Source: Arthrobacter sp. StoSoilB19 (GTDB taxonomy: Bacteria > Actinomycetota > Actinomycetes > Actinomycetales > Micrococcaceae). Taken from it: DNA of 64,000 nucleotides. The first letter of the stretch is position 1. Each line of letters opens with the position of its first letter. The DNA is taken from the NCBI RefSeq assembly GCF_019977275.1, contig NZ_AP024650.1:3162001-3226000 (forward strand). The letters run 5' to 3'. The notes beneath the pieces were generated by a model that was not told where the DNA came from, did not search any database, and saw only the letters and a program-made list of their open reading frames with translations. Below, one piece after another: positions 8,544-16,932 of this stretch. A program made the translations under genes and the position numbers.

Positions 8544-8620
8544 CCCCTCCCCCAACCAGCTAGCAGTAGATGCCGTTTTGGGGGCCCAAAACGGCATCTA
8601 CTGCGAGTCAGTTGGGAGGG
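8544..8620. repeat. Long inverted repeat, family copy A
   Basis: A nearly complete palindrome between the convergent gcdH and SDR genes. The inner stem GCAGTAGATGCCGTTTTGGG is perfect, with a 2-nt loop, and the outer arms CCCAAC.../...GTTGGG extend it to about 37 nt each. The outer arm motif CCCAACTGACTCGCA recurs in the hairpin at 62574-62639. It may act as a bidirectional terminator, but the arms are far longer than needed. Confidence 0.85.
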
Positions 8621-8646
8621 CGCGGCGCGAAGGGGGTGCAGGGCAC

Positions 8647-9417
8647 TCAGGCCGAGAAGCCGCCGTCGGCCTTGATCAGCTGCCCGGATACCCAGCGGCC
8701 GGCCGGGGACAGGAGGAACGCGACGGTGCCGGCGACATCGGCCGGGGTGCCGAGCCTCCCGGTGGGCTGGCGCGCGGTGAGCTCCCGGCGGACCTCCGGG
8801 GACATCCAGCCGGTGTCCACCGGCCCCGGGTTGAGCACGTTGGCCGAGATCCCCTGCGGACCCAGCTCGCGGGCGGCGGCGATGACGATCCGGTCCAGGG
8901 CACCCTTCGAGGCACCGTACGGAAGGTTGAACGCCGTATGGTCACTGGTCAGCGCAACGATCGCGCCGCCGTCGTCCGGTGCCTGCCGCGCAAAGGCGGC
9001 GATCAGCTGCCAGCTGGCGCGTGTGTTGACGGCGAAGTGGCGGTCAAAGGATTCGATACTGGTGTCCAGCACGCCCGAATCCACCGATTCAGCGTGGCTG
9101 AGCACCAGGCCCTGAAGCGGGCCCGCCAGCTGCCCGGCCTCGGCCACCAGCCTGTCCGGGACGCCGGGATCCTGGAGGTCTGCCGACAGGACCTGGACCT
9201 TGGCTCCAATCGCTTCCAGCTCGGCCGTGAGGCGGACCACGTCCTCGGGTTCGCTCCCCCACGGCATGCGGGCGTCGTAGTCGGCCCAGTAGGACAGGGC
9301 CAGGTCCCAGCCGTCCGCAGCGAGCTGCCGGGCAATGCCGGCACCGATTCCGGCAAGCCGTCCCACACCGGTGACCAGGGCAACGGGACGGACAGGGGCG
9401 GGTGCGACGGGTTCCAT
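8647..9417 (-). CDS. SDR-family oxidoreductase
   Basis: A 256-residue short-chain dehydrogenase/reductase. The Rossmann nucleotide loop is TGVGRLAGIG (16-25), a slightly long variant of TGxxxGxG. Catalytic residues S158, Y167 and K171 (YGASK) are present, with N131 in VNTRAS. The C-terminal SGQLIKADGG block is typical of classical SDRs. The family reduces carbonyls or oxidises alcohols with NAD(P)H; the substrate cannot be told. It ends opposite gcdH, with a long palindrome in the gap, and its upstream neighbour is a same-strand MFS gene whose stop lies 25 bp away, so co-transcription with the HxlR-MFS pair is possible. Confidence 0.9.
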   Translation of the reverse strand: MEPVAPAPVRPVALVTGVGRLAGIGAGIARQLAADGWDLALSYWADYDARMPWGSEPEDVVRLTAELEAIGAKVQVLSADLQDPGVPDRLVAEAGQLAGPLQGLVLSHAESVDSGVLDTSIESFDRHFAVNTRASWQLIAAFARQAPDDGGAIVALTSDHTAFNLPYGASKGALDRIVIAAARELGPQGISANVLNPGPVDTGWMSPEVRRELTARQPTGRLGTPADVAGTVAFLLSPAGRWVSGQLIKADGGFSA

Positions 9418-9442
9418 CCGACCAGCCTAGCCGCGCCCCAGA

Positions 9443-10804
9443 TCAAGCCGCTGCCGGCTCCGCTTCCCGCGAACTGTGGTGCCGGCGGATGGTGGCACTG
9501 ATGACCGCAGCGATGGTGCACATGGCTGCGGCTCCCAACCAGGCGTAGGTGTAGTGGCCGGTGGCATCCCGCAGGGCCCCGGCCGCGATGGCCGCCGCGG
9601 CGGCGCCCAGCTGGTGGGCGGCGAAGACCCATCCGAACACCACACTGCCGTCAGCACCGAACGTTTCACGGCAGATGGCGGCCGTGGGCGGAACGGTGGC
9701 CACCCAGTCCAATCCGTAGATCACCACGAACACGATCATGCTGGGCTGCACGTCTGCATTCAGCAGCAGCGGCAGCACCAGCAGCCCGATGCCGCGGAAC
9801 TGGTAGTAGACGGCGAGCAGGACGCGGGGGTTGAAGCGGTCCGTCAGCCAGCCCGAGGCGATGGTCCCGATAATGTCGAAGATTCCGACGACGGCCAGCA
9901 GGCCCGCGGCCGTGGTTTCGGGCATGCCGTGGTCATGGGCGGAGGGGATGAAGTGGGTGCCGATCAGGCCGTTGGTGGTGGCGCCGCAGATGGCGAAACC
10001 GGCCGCGAGCGCCCAGAACGTGCGCACCCTGCTGGCGCGCTTGAGGACCTGGAGCGCCCGGACGGCAGCGTTGCTGCGCGGGGCGCCTTCCGGAGCCGCT
10101 GCCTGGGAACCAGCCTGTTCTTCAATGGCTGGCCCTTCCGCGCCGTAGGGCAGCACCCCGACGTCGGCCGGCGAGTTCTTGAGGAACTTCAGCACCAGCG
10201 GGACCACGGCAAGCGCCCCGGCAGCGATCAGCAGGGAGGCCTGGCGCCACCCGGGATCCTGCGCGAGGAGGGCGATGAAGGGCAGGAAGACCAGCTGGCC
10301 GGCGGCGCTGCCGGCCGTCAGGATGCCGATGACCAGGCCCCGGTTTTTCGTAAACCACGTGTTGGCGATGGTGGCGGCGAAGACCAGTGCCATGGAGCCG
10401 GTGCCGAGCCCGATCAGCAGCCCCCAGGTGAGGAGGATCTGCCATGACTGGTTGACCAGCACGGTCAGCGCGCTGCCCATGCCGATCAGGACCAGGGCTG
10501 TTGATGTGACGGCCCGGATGCCGAACCGCTCCATCAGGGCGGCGGCAAACGGAGCCGTGAGGCCGAACAGCACCAGGTTGATGCTGACGGCCGCCGAGAG
10601 CACGGTGGTGGACCAGCCGAACTCCTGCTGGAGCGGCACCATGAGGACGCCCGGGGCGGCCCGGAATCCGGCTGCCCCAACCAAGGCAAGGAATGCCACG
10701 GCGGCGACGATCCAGGCCGGGTGCAGGCGGCGTCGAGGTCCGGGGGCCTGAAGAACGGTGGTCTGCGAGGGAGTTCCGGCCGTTTCCTCGGGCAGGGTGC
10801 TCAC
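9443..10804 (-). CDS. MFS transporter (oxalate/formate-antiporter-like)
   Basis: 453 residues with 12 predicted membrane helices and a central cytoplasmic loop near residues 205-250. The pattern FRAAPGVLMVPLQQEFGWS in helix 1 and a long gap before helix 7 resemble the oxalate:formate antiporter/monocarboxylate branch of the major facilitator superfamily. The GTG start at 10804 is chosen because GGGAAGGGA lies 8 nt upstream and because it overlaps the stop of the HxlR gene by 4 nt (GTGA), a sign of translational coupling. The substrate is unknown; the coupled regulator suggests an inducible exporter or importer. Confidence 0.88.
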   Translation of the reverse strand: MSTLPEETAGTPSQTTVLQAPGPRRRLHPAWIVAAVAFLALVGAAGFRAAPGVLMVPLQQEFGWSTTVLSAAVSINLVLFGLTAPFAAALMERFGIRAVTSTALVLIGMGSALTVLVNQSWQILLTWGLLIGLGTGSMALVFAATIANTWFTKNRGLVIGILTAGSAAGQLVFLPFIALLAQDPGWRQASLLIAAGALAVVPLVLKFLKNSPADVGVLPYGAEGPAIEEQAGSQAAAPEGAPRSNAAVRALQVLKRASRVRTFWALAAGFAICGATTNGLIGTHFIPSAHDHGMPETTAAGLLAVVGIFDIIGTIASGWLTDRFNPRVLLAVYYQFRGIGLLVLPLLLNADVQPSMIVFVVIYGLDWVATVPPTAAICRETFGADGSVVFGWVFAAHQLGAAAAAIAAGALRDATGHYTYAWLGAAAMCTIAAVISATIRRHHSSREAEPAAA

Positions 10805-11307
10805 GATGCCGCTCCCTTCCCGGATGCGGTGGACAGCCGGATGGGTTGATCGGACCTGGACCGGCTGTGCCAGCTGGTGTTGGCCGCCGTCAGCCGCGCG
10901 CCGCATTCGGTGCAGGTGTCCGCCGAGGTTGTGGGTTTCCCGCAGCCGGTGTGGATCACGTAAAGGTGGGCCTGGTCCGACGGCGCGGGCAGGTGTTTTT
11001 CCGCCCAGATGGTGACCGCGTTCAGCACCGGCAGGGCGTCCTCACCCTTGGGGGTGAGGACGTACTCCTGGCGTGTGCGGCCGCCGTCGTCGTAGGCCTT
11101 CCTGGCCAGCAGCCCGGACTCAACCAGGCCTGCCAGGCGTTTGGTGAGCACCGAGTCCGCCACTTCCAGCCGGCTTTTCATGGCGTCGAAGCGGCCATTC
11201 CCAAAGAAGACCTCGCGCAGCACCAGGATGCTCCAGGGGTCGCCCAGGATGTCCAGGCCGCGGGCCATGCTGCAGCTGCGTTGGGACCAGTCGGATCGAA
11301 GAGGCAT
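10801..11307 (-). CDS. HxlR-family transcriptional regulator with C-terminal Cys motif
   Basis: 168 residues. The first 105 residues are a winged helix of HxlR type, with CSMARGLDILGDPWSILVLRE (the usual single Cys near residue 12) and LTPKGEDALPVL at the wing end. Unlike the usual ~110-120 residue HxlR proteins it has an extra tail with TGCGKPTTSADTCTECG, a C-x9-C-x2-C arrangement that may bind zinc. HxlR proteins often sense electrophiles or disulfide stress through the N-terminal cysteine. It is coupled to the MFS gene by a 4-nt overlap and a palindrome covers its own translation start region. Confidence 0.9.
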   Translation of the reverse strand: MPLRSDWSQRSCSMARGLDILGDPWSILVLREVFFGNGRFDAMKSRLEVADSVLTKRLAGLVESGLLARKAYDDGGRTRQEYVLTPKGEDALPVLNAVTIWAEKHLPAPSDQAHLYVIHTGCGKPTTSADTCTECGARLTAANTSWHSRSRSDQPIRLSTASGKGAAS

Positions 11308-11320
11308 AGGGAAAACCCTA
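11307..11320. promoter_or_regulatory. Palindrome at the HxlR start codon
   Basis: TAGGGAAAACCCTA on the plus strand is a two-armed palindrome (TAGGG/CCCTA) directly abutting and overlapping the first base of the HxlR start. It lies where a ribosome site would be and is a reasonable autoregulatory operator. No binding data can be inferred. Confidence 0.4.
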
Positions 11321-11321
11321 G

Positions 11322-11344
11322 CTGGCTTTCCTCAAGAAAGCCAG
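11322..11344 (-). terminator. Hairpin between metB and HxlR gene
   Basis: CTGGCTTTC (11322-11330) and GAAAGCCAG (11336-11344) make a perfect 9-bp stem with loop CTCAA, 12 bp past the metB stop. It can end the cbs-metB transcript or serve as a second operator half for the regulator downstream. There is no strong T-tract. Confidence 0.55.
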
Positions 11345-11356
11345 ACCCTTTCGTGG

Positions 11357-12520
11357 TTACGGGATGGCCGAGAACGCCTGGTCCAGGTCCGCGATCAGGT
11401 CCTCCACGTCCTCGATGCCGCAGGACAGCCGCAGCAGGTTGACCGGGACGGCCAGCTCGGTGCCCTTGACGGACGCGTGGGTCATCTCGGAGGGGTAGTT
11501 CATCAGCGACTCGATCCCGCCCAGGGATTCGGCGAGCGTGAACACGGACGTGGACTCCGCCACCTTCCGGGCCGCCGCCTCACCGCCCTTGAACTGCACC
11601 GAGACCATGCCGCCGAACTTCCGCATCTGCTTTTTGGCGAGCTCATGGCCGGGGTGGCTGGGCAGGCCCGGATACAGGACGGCCTCAACCTCCGGGCGTT
11701 CCAGCAGCCACTCCGCCACGGCCTGCCCGTTCTCGCTGTGCCGGTCCATGCGGACGCCCAGGGTCTTCAGTCCGCGGGTGGTCAGGAAGGCGTCCATGGG
11801 CCCGGACACGGCGCCCACGGCGAACTGGACGAAGCCGATCTTTTCCGCCAGTTCGGCGTCCTTCACCACGACGGCGCCGCCCACCACGTCGGAGTGGCCG
11901 CCGATGTACTTGGTGGTGGAGTGGACCACCACGTCCGCACCCAGGGCGAGCGGGGTCTGCAGGTAGGGGGACGCGAAGGTGTTGTCGACCACCAGGAGGG
12001 CCCCGGCGTCGTGCGCTATGTCCGCGAGCGCTGCGATGTCGGTGATCTTCATCAGCGGATTGGAGGGTGTCTCCACCCACAGGAAGCGGGTCTTATGGGA
12101 GGCCACGGCGTCGCGGACCATGTCCAGGTTGGCCATGTCCACGGGGGTGTTGCCAATTCCCCAGTCGCCGAGCACCCGGCTGATCAGCCGGTACGTGCCA
12201 CCGTAGGCGTCATTGCCCAGCACGATGTGGTCCCCGGGGCGGGTCAGCGCGCGGATCAGGGCGTCCTCCGCGGCCAGGCCGGAGCTGAAGCTGTAGGCGG
12301 AGGTGCCCAGTTCCAGCGACGCGAGCTGTTCCTGCAGCGCGTCCCGGGTGGGGTTTCCGCCGCGCCCGTATTCGTAGCCGCTGCGCAGTCCCCCGATCCC
12401 GTCCTGGGCATAGGTGGAACTGAAGTGCAGCGGCGGCACCACGGCTCCGGTGCGGGGCTCGAAGTCCTGGCCGGCGTGGACGGCGCGGGTGTTGAAACCT
12501 TGGTTTTCAGGCAGGGACAT
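11357..12520 (-). CDS. metB: Cystathionine gamma-synthase/lyase (MetB family)
   Basis: A 387-residue PLP enzyme of the Cys/Met metabolism family. The PLP lysine is K204 in STTKYIGGHSD; YEYGRGGNPTR, VDNTFASPYLQTP and the late SLGGIESLMNYPSEMTHAS block are typical of cystathionine gamma-synthase and gamma-lyase. AAAGGAG lies 4 nt before the ATG. It follows cbs with a 25-bp gap, an arrangement also found in mycobacteria. With CBS making cystathionine from serine and homocysteine, this enzyme may act as the gamma-lyase giving cysteine (reverse transsulfuration); sequence alone does not separate synthase from lyase. Confidence 0.93.
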   Translation of the reverse strand: MSLPENQGFNTRAVHAGQDFEPRTGAVVPPLHFSSTYAQDGIGGLRSGYEYGRGGNPTRDALQEQLASLELGTSAYSFSSGLAAEDALIRALTRPGDHIVLGNDAYGGTYRLISRVLGDWGIGNTPVDMANLDMVRDAVASHKTRFLWVETPSNPLMKITDIAALADIAHDAGALLVVDNTFASPYLQTPLALGADVVVHSTTKYIGGHSDVVGGAVVVKDAELAEKIGFVQFAVGAVSGPMDAFLTTRGLKTLGVRMDRHSENGQAVAEWLLERPEVEAVLYPGLPSHPGHELAKKQMRKFGGMVSVQFKGGEAAARKVAESTSVFTLAESLGGIESLMNYPSEMTHASVKGTELAVPVNLLRLSCGIEDVEDLIADLDQAFSAIP

Positions 12521-12545
12521 GGTGCTCCTTTGCGGGTAACGCAGA

Positions 12546-13931
12546 TCAGTTGCTGAGGTAGGCCAGCAGGTCGTGCCGGGTGAGGATGCCAACGGGCGCA
12601 CCCACGAACGTGACCATCAGGGTGTCCGTGTCAGACAGCAGTTCCCTGGCGGCAGAGATGGTTTCCAGCGATCCGATGACGGGCAGCTTGGGTCCCATAT
12701 GCTCGGAGATCTTGTCCGTCAGCTTGGCCTCGCCCCGGAACAGTTTGGCAGTCAGTGTGCGCTCGTCCACGGCGCCGAGGACCTCGCCCATGACCACGGG
12801 CGGTTCCTGGGACAGGACCGGGATGTGGCTGACGCCGAACTCGTTCATGATGTTGATGACGTCGCGGACAGACTCGTTGGGGTGGATGTGCACCAGGTCC
12901 GGCAGTTCGCCGTTCTTGGACTTGATGACCTCCCCCACGGAGGTTTCCTCGCCGCCGGAGAGGAAACCATAGGAGCGCATCCACTGGTCGTTGAAGATCT
13001 TGGCCAGGTAGCCGCGTCCTGAGTCTGGGAGGATGACCACGACGACGGCGCTTTCCGGCAGGTCCCGGGCCGCCTGCAGCGCGGCTACCACGGCCATCCC
13101 GGAGGAGCCGCCCACCAGCAGTCCCTCCTCCCGCGCCAGCCGGCGGGTCATGGCGAAGGAATCGGCGTCGCTGACGGCGATCACCTCGTCCGGGACCGAC
13201 TTGTCGTAGTTAGCCGGCCACATGTCCTCGCCAACGCCCTCCACGAAGTAGGGGCGCCCGGTCCCGCCGGAGTAGACCGAGCCCGCGGGGTCCGCGCCGA
13301 TGATCTTGACCACGCCGCCGTCGGACTCCGGCCGGTCCGCCGAAACCTCCTTGAGGTACCGCCCGGTGCCGGTGATGGTGCCGCCCGTGCCCGCGCCGAT
13401 AACGCAGTGCGTTACCTTGCCGTCGGTATCGCGCCAGATCTCCGGGCCGGTGGTCTTGTAGTGGCTGCCCGGGGCGGCGGGATTGGAGAACTGGTCCGGC
13501 TTGTAGGCGCCCGGCGTCTCCCGGGTGATGCGGTCCGAGACGCCGTAGTAGCTTTGCGGGCTGTCCGGCGGAACGGAGGTGGGCGTGACCACCACTTCCG
13601 CGCCGTACGCCTGCAGCACCGCACGCTTGTCCTCGCCCACCTTGTCCGGGACCACGAAGATGCACTTGTAGCCCTTCTGCTGCGCCACCAGGGCCAGGCC
13701 CACGCCGGTGTTGCCGGAGGTGGGCTCCACAATGGTGCCGCCGGGCTTCAGCTTGCCCTCGCGCTCGGCGTCCTCGATCATCTGCGCGGCGATGCGGTCC
13801 TTGATGGATCCGCCCGGATTCAGGTACTCAAGTTTGACCAGGATGGTGGCCTTGAGGCCGTCGGTCACGTGGTTGAGTTTGATGAGCGGGGTATTGCCGA
13901 TGAGGTCCAGGATGGACTGGGCGTACTTCAT
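12546..13931 (-). CDS. cbs: Cystathionine beta-synthase
   Basis: Condenses serine and homocysteine to cystathionine (PLP enzyme). The 461-residue protein has the PLP lysine K44 in YLNPGGSIKDRIA, the TSGNTG phosphate-neighbour loop, GTGGTITG, and a C-terminal pair of CBS domains (about 345-461), which in the family regulate activity or stability. There is no N-terminal haem domain, as usual for bacterial forms. The start at 13931 gives the standard MKYAQSILDLIGNTPL N-terminus, although its ribosome site is weak. It forms an operon with metB and is divergent from the SLC13-like permease gene with a 59-bp gap. Confidence 0.95.
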   Translation of the reverse strand: MKYAQSILDLIGNTPLIKLNHVTDGLKATILVKLEYLNPGGSIKDRIAAQMIEDAEREGKLKPGGTIVEPTSGNTGVGLALVAQQKGYKCIFVVPDKVGEDKRAVLQAYGAEVVVTPTSVPPDSPQSYYGVSDRITRETPGAYKPDQFSNPAAPGSHYKTTGPEIWRDTDGKVTHCVIGAGTGGTITGTGRYLKEVSADRPESDGGVVKIIGADPAGSVYSGGTGRPYFVEGVGEDMWPANYDKSVPDEVIAVSDADSFAMTRRLAREEGLLVGGSSGMAVVAALQAARDLPESAVVVVILPDSGRGYLAKIFNDQWMRSYGFLSGGEETSVGEVIKSKNGELPDLVHIHPNESVRDVINIMNEFGVSHIPVLSQEPPVVMGEVLGAVDERTLTAKLFRGEAKLTDKISEHMGPKLPVIGSLETISAARELLSDTDTLMVTFVGAPVGILTRHDLLAYLSN

Positions 13932-13990
13932 AGGTACTAAGCTACCGCTTCCTGCGCGCCCGCCCCGGTGCGGGATGCGAGGATAGGCCG

Positions 13991-15178
13991 GTGAAGCAGT
14001 TCGCATGGCTGAAAGCCGCCCGGAGCTACCTGCTGCCCGGCGGAACGCTGGCAGCAGGTATAGCCACCCTGGCACTCGGTGCGCTCCCCCTGCCCGCGTT
14101 CGGGGAGCTTTCTTCCCGGACCATTCCCATCCTGGCCTTCGTGCTGGCCATGTCCCTGGTCACCGAACTGGTGGACGAGGCAGGACTGTTCCGGGTGGTG
14201 ACGGACAGGCTGGCGGCCCTGGGCCGTGGCCGGGTCTTCCAGCTGTGGCTGCTGGTGGTGGCGGTGGCCACGGTGTCCACCGTGTTCCTGTCCCTGGATA
14301 CGACGGCGGTGCTGGTGACGCCCGTGGTGGTCCTGCTGGCCGTCCATGCCCGGATCCCGCCGCTGCCGTTTGCGCTGACCAGCATCTGGCTGGCCAATAC
14401 CGCTTCACTGCTGCTTCCCGTTTCCAACCTCACCAACCTCCTGGCCCAGGACCGGCTGGGCCTGAGCCCCTGGCGTTTTGCGGGGCTGGTGTGGGCGCCT
14501 GCCCTGGTGGGCCTTCTGGTCCCCCTGGTCCTGTTGTGGCTGGCTTTCCGGCGGGACCTGCGCGGAACATACGGGCCGCAGCCTGCGCATCCCATCCGCG
14601 ACCGCACCCTGTTGAAGGCCGCTGCCGTCACGCTCCTGGTCCTGTTGCCTGCGCTGGTGTCCGGAGTGCCGGTGCAGTACCCGGCACTGGCAGCCGCGGC
14701 CTTCCTCCTGGTGGTCTTCCTGCGCCGCCGGCCGTCCGTCCTGCGGTGGTCAATGGTGCCATGGCGGCCGCTGATGCTGACGGTGGGCCTGTTCATGCTC
14801 ATGGAAGCACTGCACGCGCACGGCCTGACCGCACTGCTGGCGGGTGTTGCCGGTTCCGGTGAGAGCCTGCCTGCGCTCCTGCAGCTGGCCGGGCTGGGCG
14901 CCGGTGCCGCCAACGCCGCCAACAACCTGCCCGCCTACCTGGCACTGGAACCGGTGGCGGGATCGCCGGCAAGGCTTGCGGCACTGCTCATCGGAGTGAA
15001 CCTTGGGCCGCTGGTGACTCCGTGGGCGTCGCTGGCCACGCTGCTCTGGCATGAGCGGCTGCGGGTGCTGAACGTCCCCATCCGGTGGGGCGGGTTCGCC
15101 CTGGCCGGCCTGGTGGCCGTGGTGCTGACGGTGCCGCTGGCCGTCCTGGCGCTGTGGCTGGTTTCCGGCACACTGTGA
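13991..15178 (+). CDS. SLC13/ArsB-like membrane permease
   Basis: 395 residues, almost entirely hydrophobic, with about 10 to 11 membrane helices and two internally similar halves, as in the ion transporter superfamily (ArsB, NhaD, DASS). The stretches SLDTTAVLVTPVVVLLA and NAANNLPAYLAL occupy the positions of the two re-entrant substrate loops in that superfamily. It starts with GTG at 13991. In actinobacteria such proteins are usually named SLC13-family or arsenic transporter; there is no arsR or arsC nearby, so an arsenite role is not supported. It is divergently transcribed from cbs. Confidence 0.82.
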   Translation: MKQFAWLKAARSYLLPGGTLAAGIATLALGALPLPAFGELSSRTIPILAFVLAMSLVTELVDEAGLFRVVTDRLAALGRGRVFQLWLLVVAVATVSTVFLSLDTTAVLVTPVVVLLAVHARIPPLPFALTSIWLANTASLLLPVSNLTNLLAQDRLGLSPWRFAGLVWAPALVGLLVPLVLLWLAFRRDLRGTYGPQPAHPIRDRTLLKAAAVTLLVLLPALVSGVPVQYPALAAAAFLLVVFLRRRPSVLRWSMVPWRPLMLTVGLFMLMEALHAHGLTALLAGVAGSGESLPALLQLAGLGAGAANAANNLPAYLALEPVAGSPARLAALLIGVNLGPLVTPWASLATLLWHERLRVLNVPIRWGGFALAGLVAVVLTVPLAVLALWLVSGTL

Positions 15179-15180
15179 AC

Positions 15181-15235
15181 CCCCGGACCGGCACCCGTGA
15201 AACGGCAGCCCCGGACCGGCACCCGTGAAACGGCA
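15181..15235. repeat. 28-bp tandem duplication
   Basis: The unit beginning CCCCGGACCGGCACCCGTGA and ending AACGGCA(G) occurs twice head to tail (15181-15208 and 15209-15235), directly after the permease stop codon. Both copies are identical apart from the last base. It looks like a recent local duplication in the 3' region. Confidence 0.85.
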
Positions 15236-15252
15236 CCGTACAGCGAAGGCTG

Positions 15253-15657
15253 TCAGCCGCGCTGGGCGTCCCCTTCGGCCGGGAGATTCTCCCAGAGGCC
15301 CATCACATTGCCCTCGGAATCCCTGAAGTAGGCCGTGTAGCCCATGCCGGGAATTTCGTTCTTCGGTACCACCACTGATCCACCCAGTTCCTCCACCCTC
15401 TTGAGGGTGGCATTGATGTCCGGGACGTCCACCGTGACCACCGGGTTGGTGATCTCCCCCTCCCTGGCCATCATGCCCCCGTTGATGGCACCGGCGGCCA
15501 CTGGCTGGCCGTTGTCATCCATGTCCGCGGTGATGACCATGCTGTAGTCCATCCCTGGCACTGGTTCGATCCGCCAGCCCAAGGCTTCCCGGTAGAACTT
15601 GCTGGCCCGGTCCTGGTCGTCCGCGGGGATTTCGAAATGCACCACTCCGCCCATCAT
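15253..15657 (-). CDS. VOC-family (glyoxalase-like) protein
   Basis: 134 residues of the vicinal oxygen chelate superfamily. It has the beta-alpha-beta-beta-beta repeat pattern: VVHFEIPADDQDRASKFYREALGW at the front and VPDINATLKRVEELGG, GYTAYFRDSEGNVMGLWE at the back, with H7 and E131-region glutamate (GLWEN) as the usual metal ligand positions. It is a small stand-alone member, often annotated as glyoxalase/bleomycin-resistance-like, with no assigned substrate. GGAGGG lies just upstream of the ATG at 15657. It ends opposite the permease gene. Confidence 0.88.
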   Translation of the reverse strand: MMGGVVHFEIPADDQDRASKFYREALGWRIEPVPGMDYSMVITADMDDNGQPVAAGAINGGMMAREGEITNPVVTVDVPDINATLKRVEELGGSVVVPKNEIPGMGYTAYFRDSEGNVMGLWENLPAEGDAQRG

Positions 15658-15841
15658 GGCCCTCCTGCCGTGTCGGGTTGCGGCGCAGTCTGTTCCGCGC
15701 CACAGGGTGGATTCTAGGTTTTGCCCGGGCGGGGAATTAGGGCCGTTCTACCTTTGCTTCCGGCCGTTTTCCTCCCCCGGCTGGCTTATGGGCCGGCTGG
15801 TTGTCCCGCCGCTGTCAGTGGTCCGTGGGACGATTGAAGGC

Positions 15842-16828
15842 ATGACGATCGCAGAGGCACCTCCCCGGGTGGCAGCCGCGGCGGACGTGTCCCTGCGGTG
15901 GTATCCGGAGGCTCCGTACAGCCTTTCCCGCACGCTTGCGCCTCTTCTGCGGGGCAACAGTGATCCTTCCTTCTGCGTTCAAGGCGACGTTATCTGGAAT
16001 GCGTTTACGACGCCGGCCGGTCCGGCAACAATGCGGCTCGCCCCGGCGGGCGGCGAGGCAGCAGACGGCCCCTTGGTGGACATCCAGGCCTGGGGTCCCG
16101 GTGCCGCGGCCGCCGTCAGGGCAGCGCCCCGGCTCCTGGGGGACGACGACGACTGGCGGGGTTTCGACGAACCCTCCTTCCATGCCACACTGCCCCACAT
16201 GGTCCGGGAGGCCCGGCGGCGCAGCCTGGCGGTGCGGCTGCCGTCCAGCGGCCGCATGGTGGACCAGCTGGTGCCGATCATCCTGGAGCAGAAGGTGACG
16301 GTCATTGAGGCGCGGCGCGCCTACCGCTATCTGGTGCACCGGTACGGAACCCCGGCGCCCCGGGCCGGTACGTCCACCCCGGCCGGGCTGGTGGTGGCGC
16401 CAACGGCAGCGCAGTGGCTGCAGGTTCCCAGTTGGGAGTGGCACAGGGCCGGCGTGGGTCCCCAGCGCTCAGCCACCGTCATGCGCGCGCTGCGCTCCGC
16501 CGCCGCACTTGAACGGCTCGCCGCGCTGCCGGCCGCGGAAGCTGCCGGGAAGATGCAGGTCATTCCGGGCATCGGGGTATGGACCGCCGCCGAGGTTGTG
16601 CAGCGCACCCACGGCTGCCCGGATTCGATCTCCGTGGGCGACTACCACCTCGCCGCCTACGTGGGGGCGGCGCTCACCGGACGCAGGACGGACGACGCCG
16701 GGATGCTCCGGCTGCTGGAACCCTGGCGGGGGCACCGGCAGCGCGTGGTCCGGATGATCCAGAGCACCGGTTACCGCAAGCCCACTTTTGGCCCGCGGAT
16801 GACCCTCCAGGACCACCGGGGGCACTGA
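15842..16828 (+). CDS. DNA-3-methyladenine glycosylase (AlkA-like HhH-GPD)
   Basis: Removes alkylated bases from DNA as the first step of base excision repair. The 328-residue protein has a helix-hairpin-helix MQVIPGIGVWTAAEV (about 239-253) followed by the catalytic aspartate in SISVGDYHLAAYVG (D267), the HhH-GPD arrangement. The N-terminal ~120 residues form the extra domain seen in AlkA-like proteins of actinobacteria. It lacks the C-terminal iron-sulfur cysteines of EndoIII/MutY types. The ATG at 15842 was chosen as the one giving a normal N-terminus. Nothing adjacent suggests an adaptive-response operon (no ada or ogt). Confidence 0.9.
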   Translation: MTIAEAPPRVAAAADVSLRWYPEAPYSLSRTLAPLLRGNSDPSFCVQGDVIWNAFTTPAGPATMRLAPAGGEAADGPLVDIQAWGPGAAAAVRAAPRLLGDDDDWRGFDEPSFHATLPHMVREARRRSLAVRLPSSGRMVDQLVPIILEQKVTVIEARRAYRYLVHRYGTPAPRAGTSTPAGLVVAPTAAQWLQVPSWEWHRAGVGPQRSATVMRALRSAAALERLAALPAAEAAGKMQVIPGIGVWTAAEVVQRTHGCPDSISVGDYHLAAYVGAALTGRRTDDAGMLRLLEPWRGHRQRVVRMIQSTGYRKPTFGPRMTLQDHRGH

Positions 16829-16932
16829 GGCTTGCCACGGCAGGTCAACGGGTGCTTGATCCGGACCGCGATGGGTAAGGCTACGGTGTGGCGTCCAGCC
16901 AGGCACGGCCGGACCACGATTGAGAGGAATCC

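Noticed and set aside
13991..15178. Arsenite efflux (arsB) assignment
   Set aside because: The fold is shared by many anion permeases and no arsR, arsC or acr3 gene is nearby.
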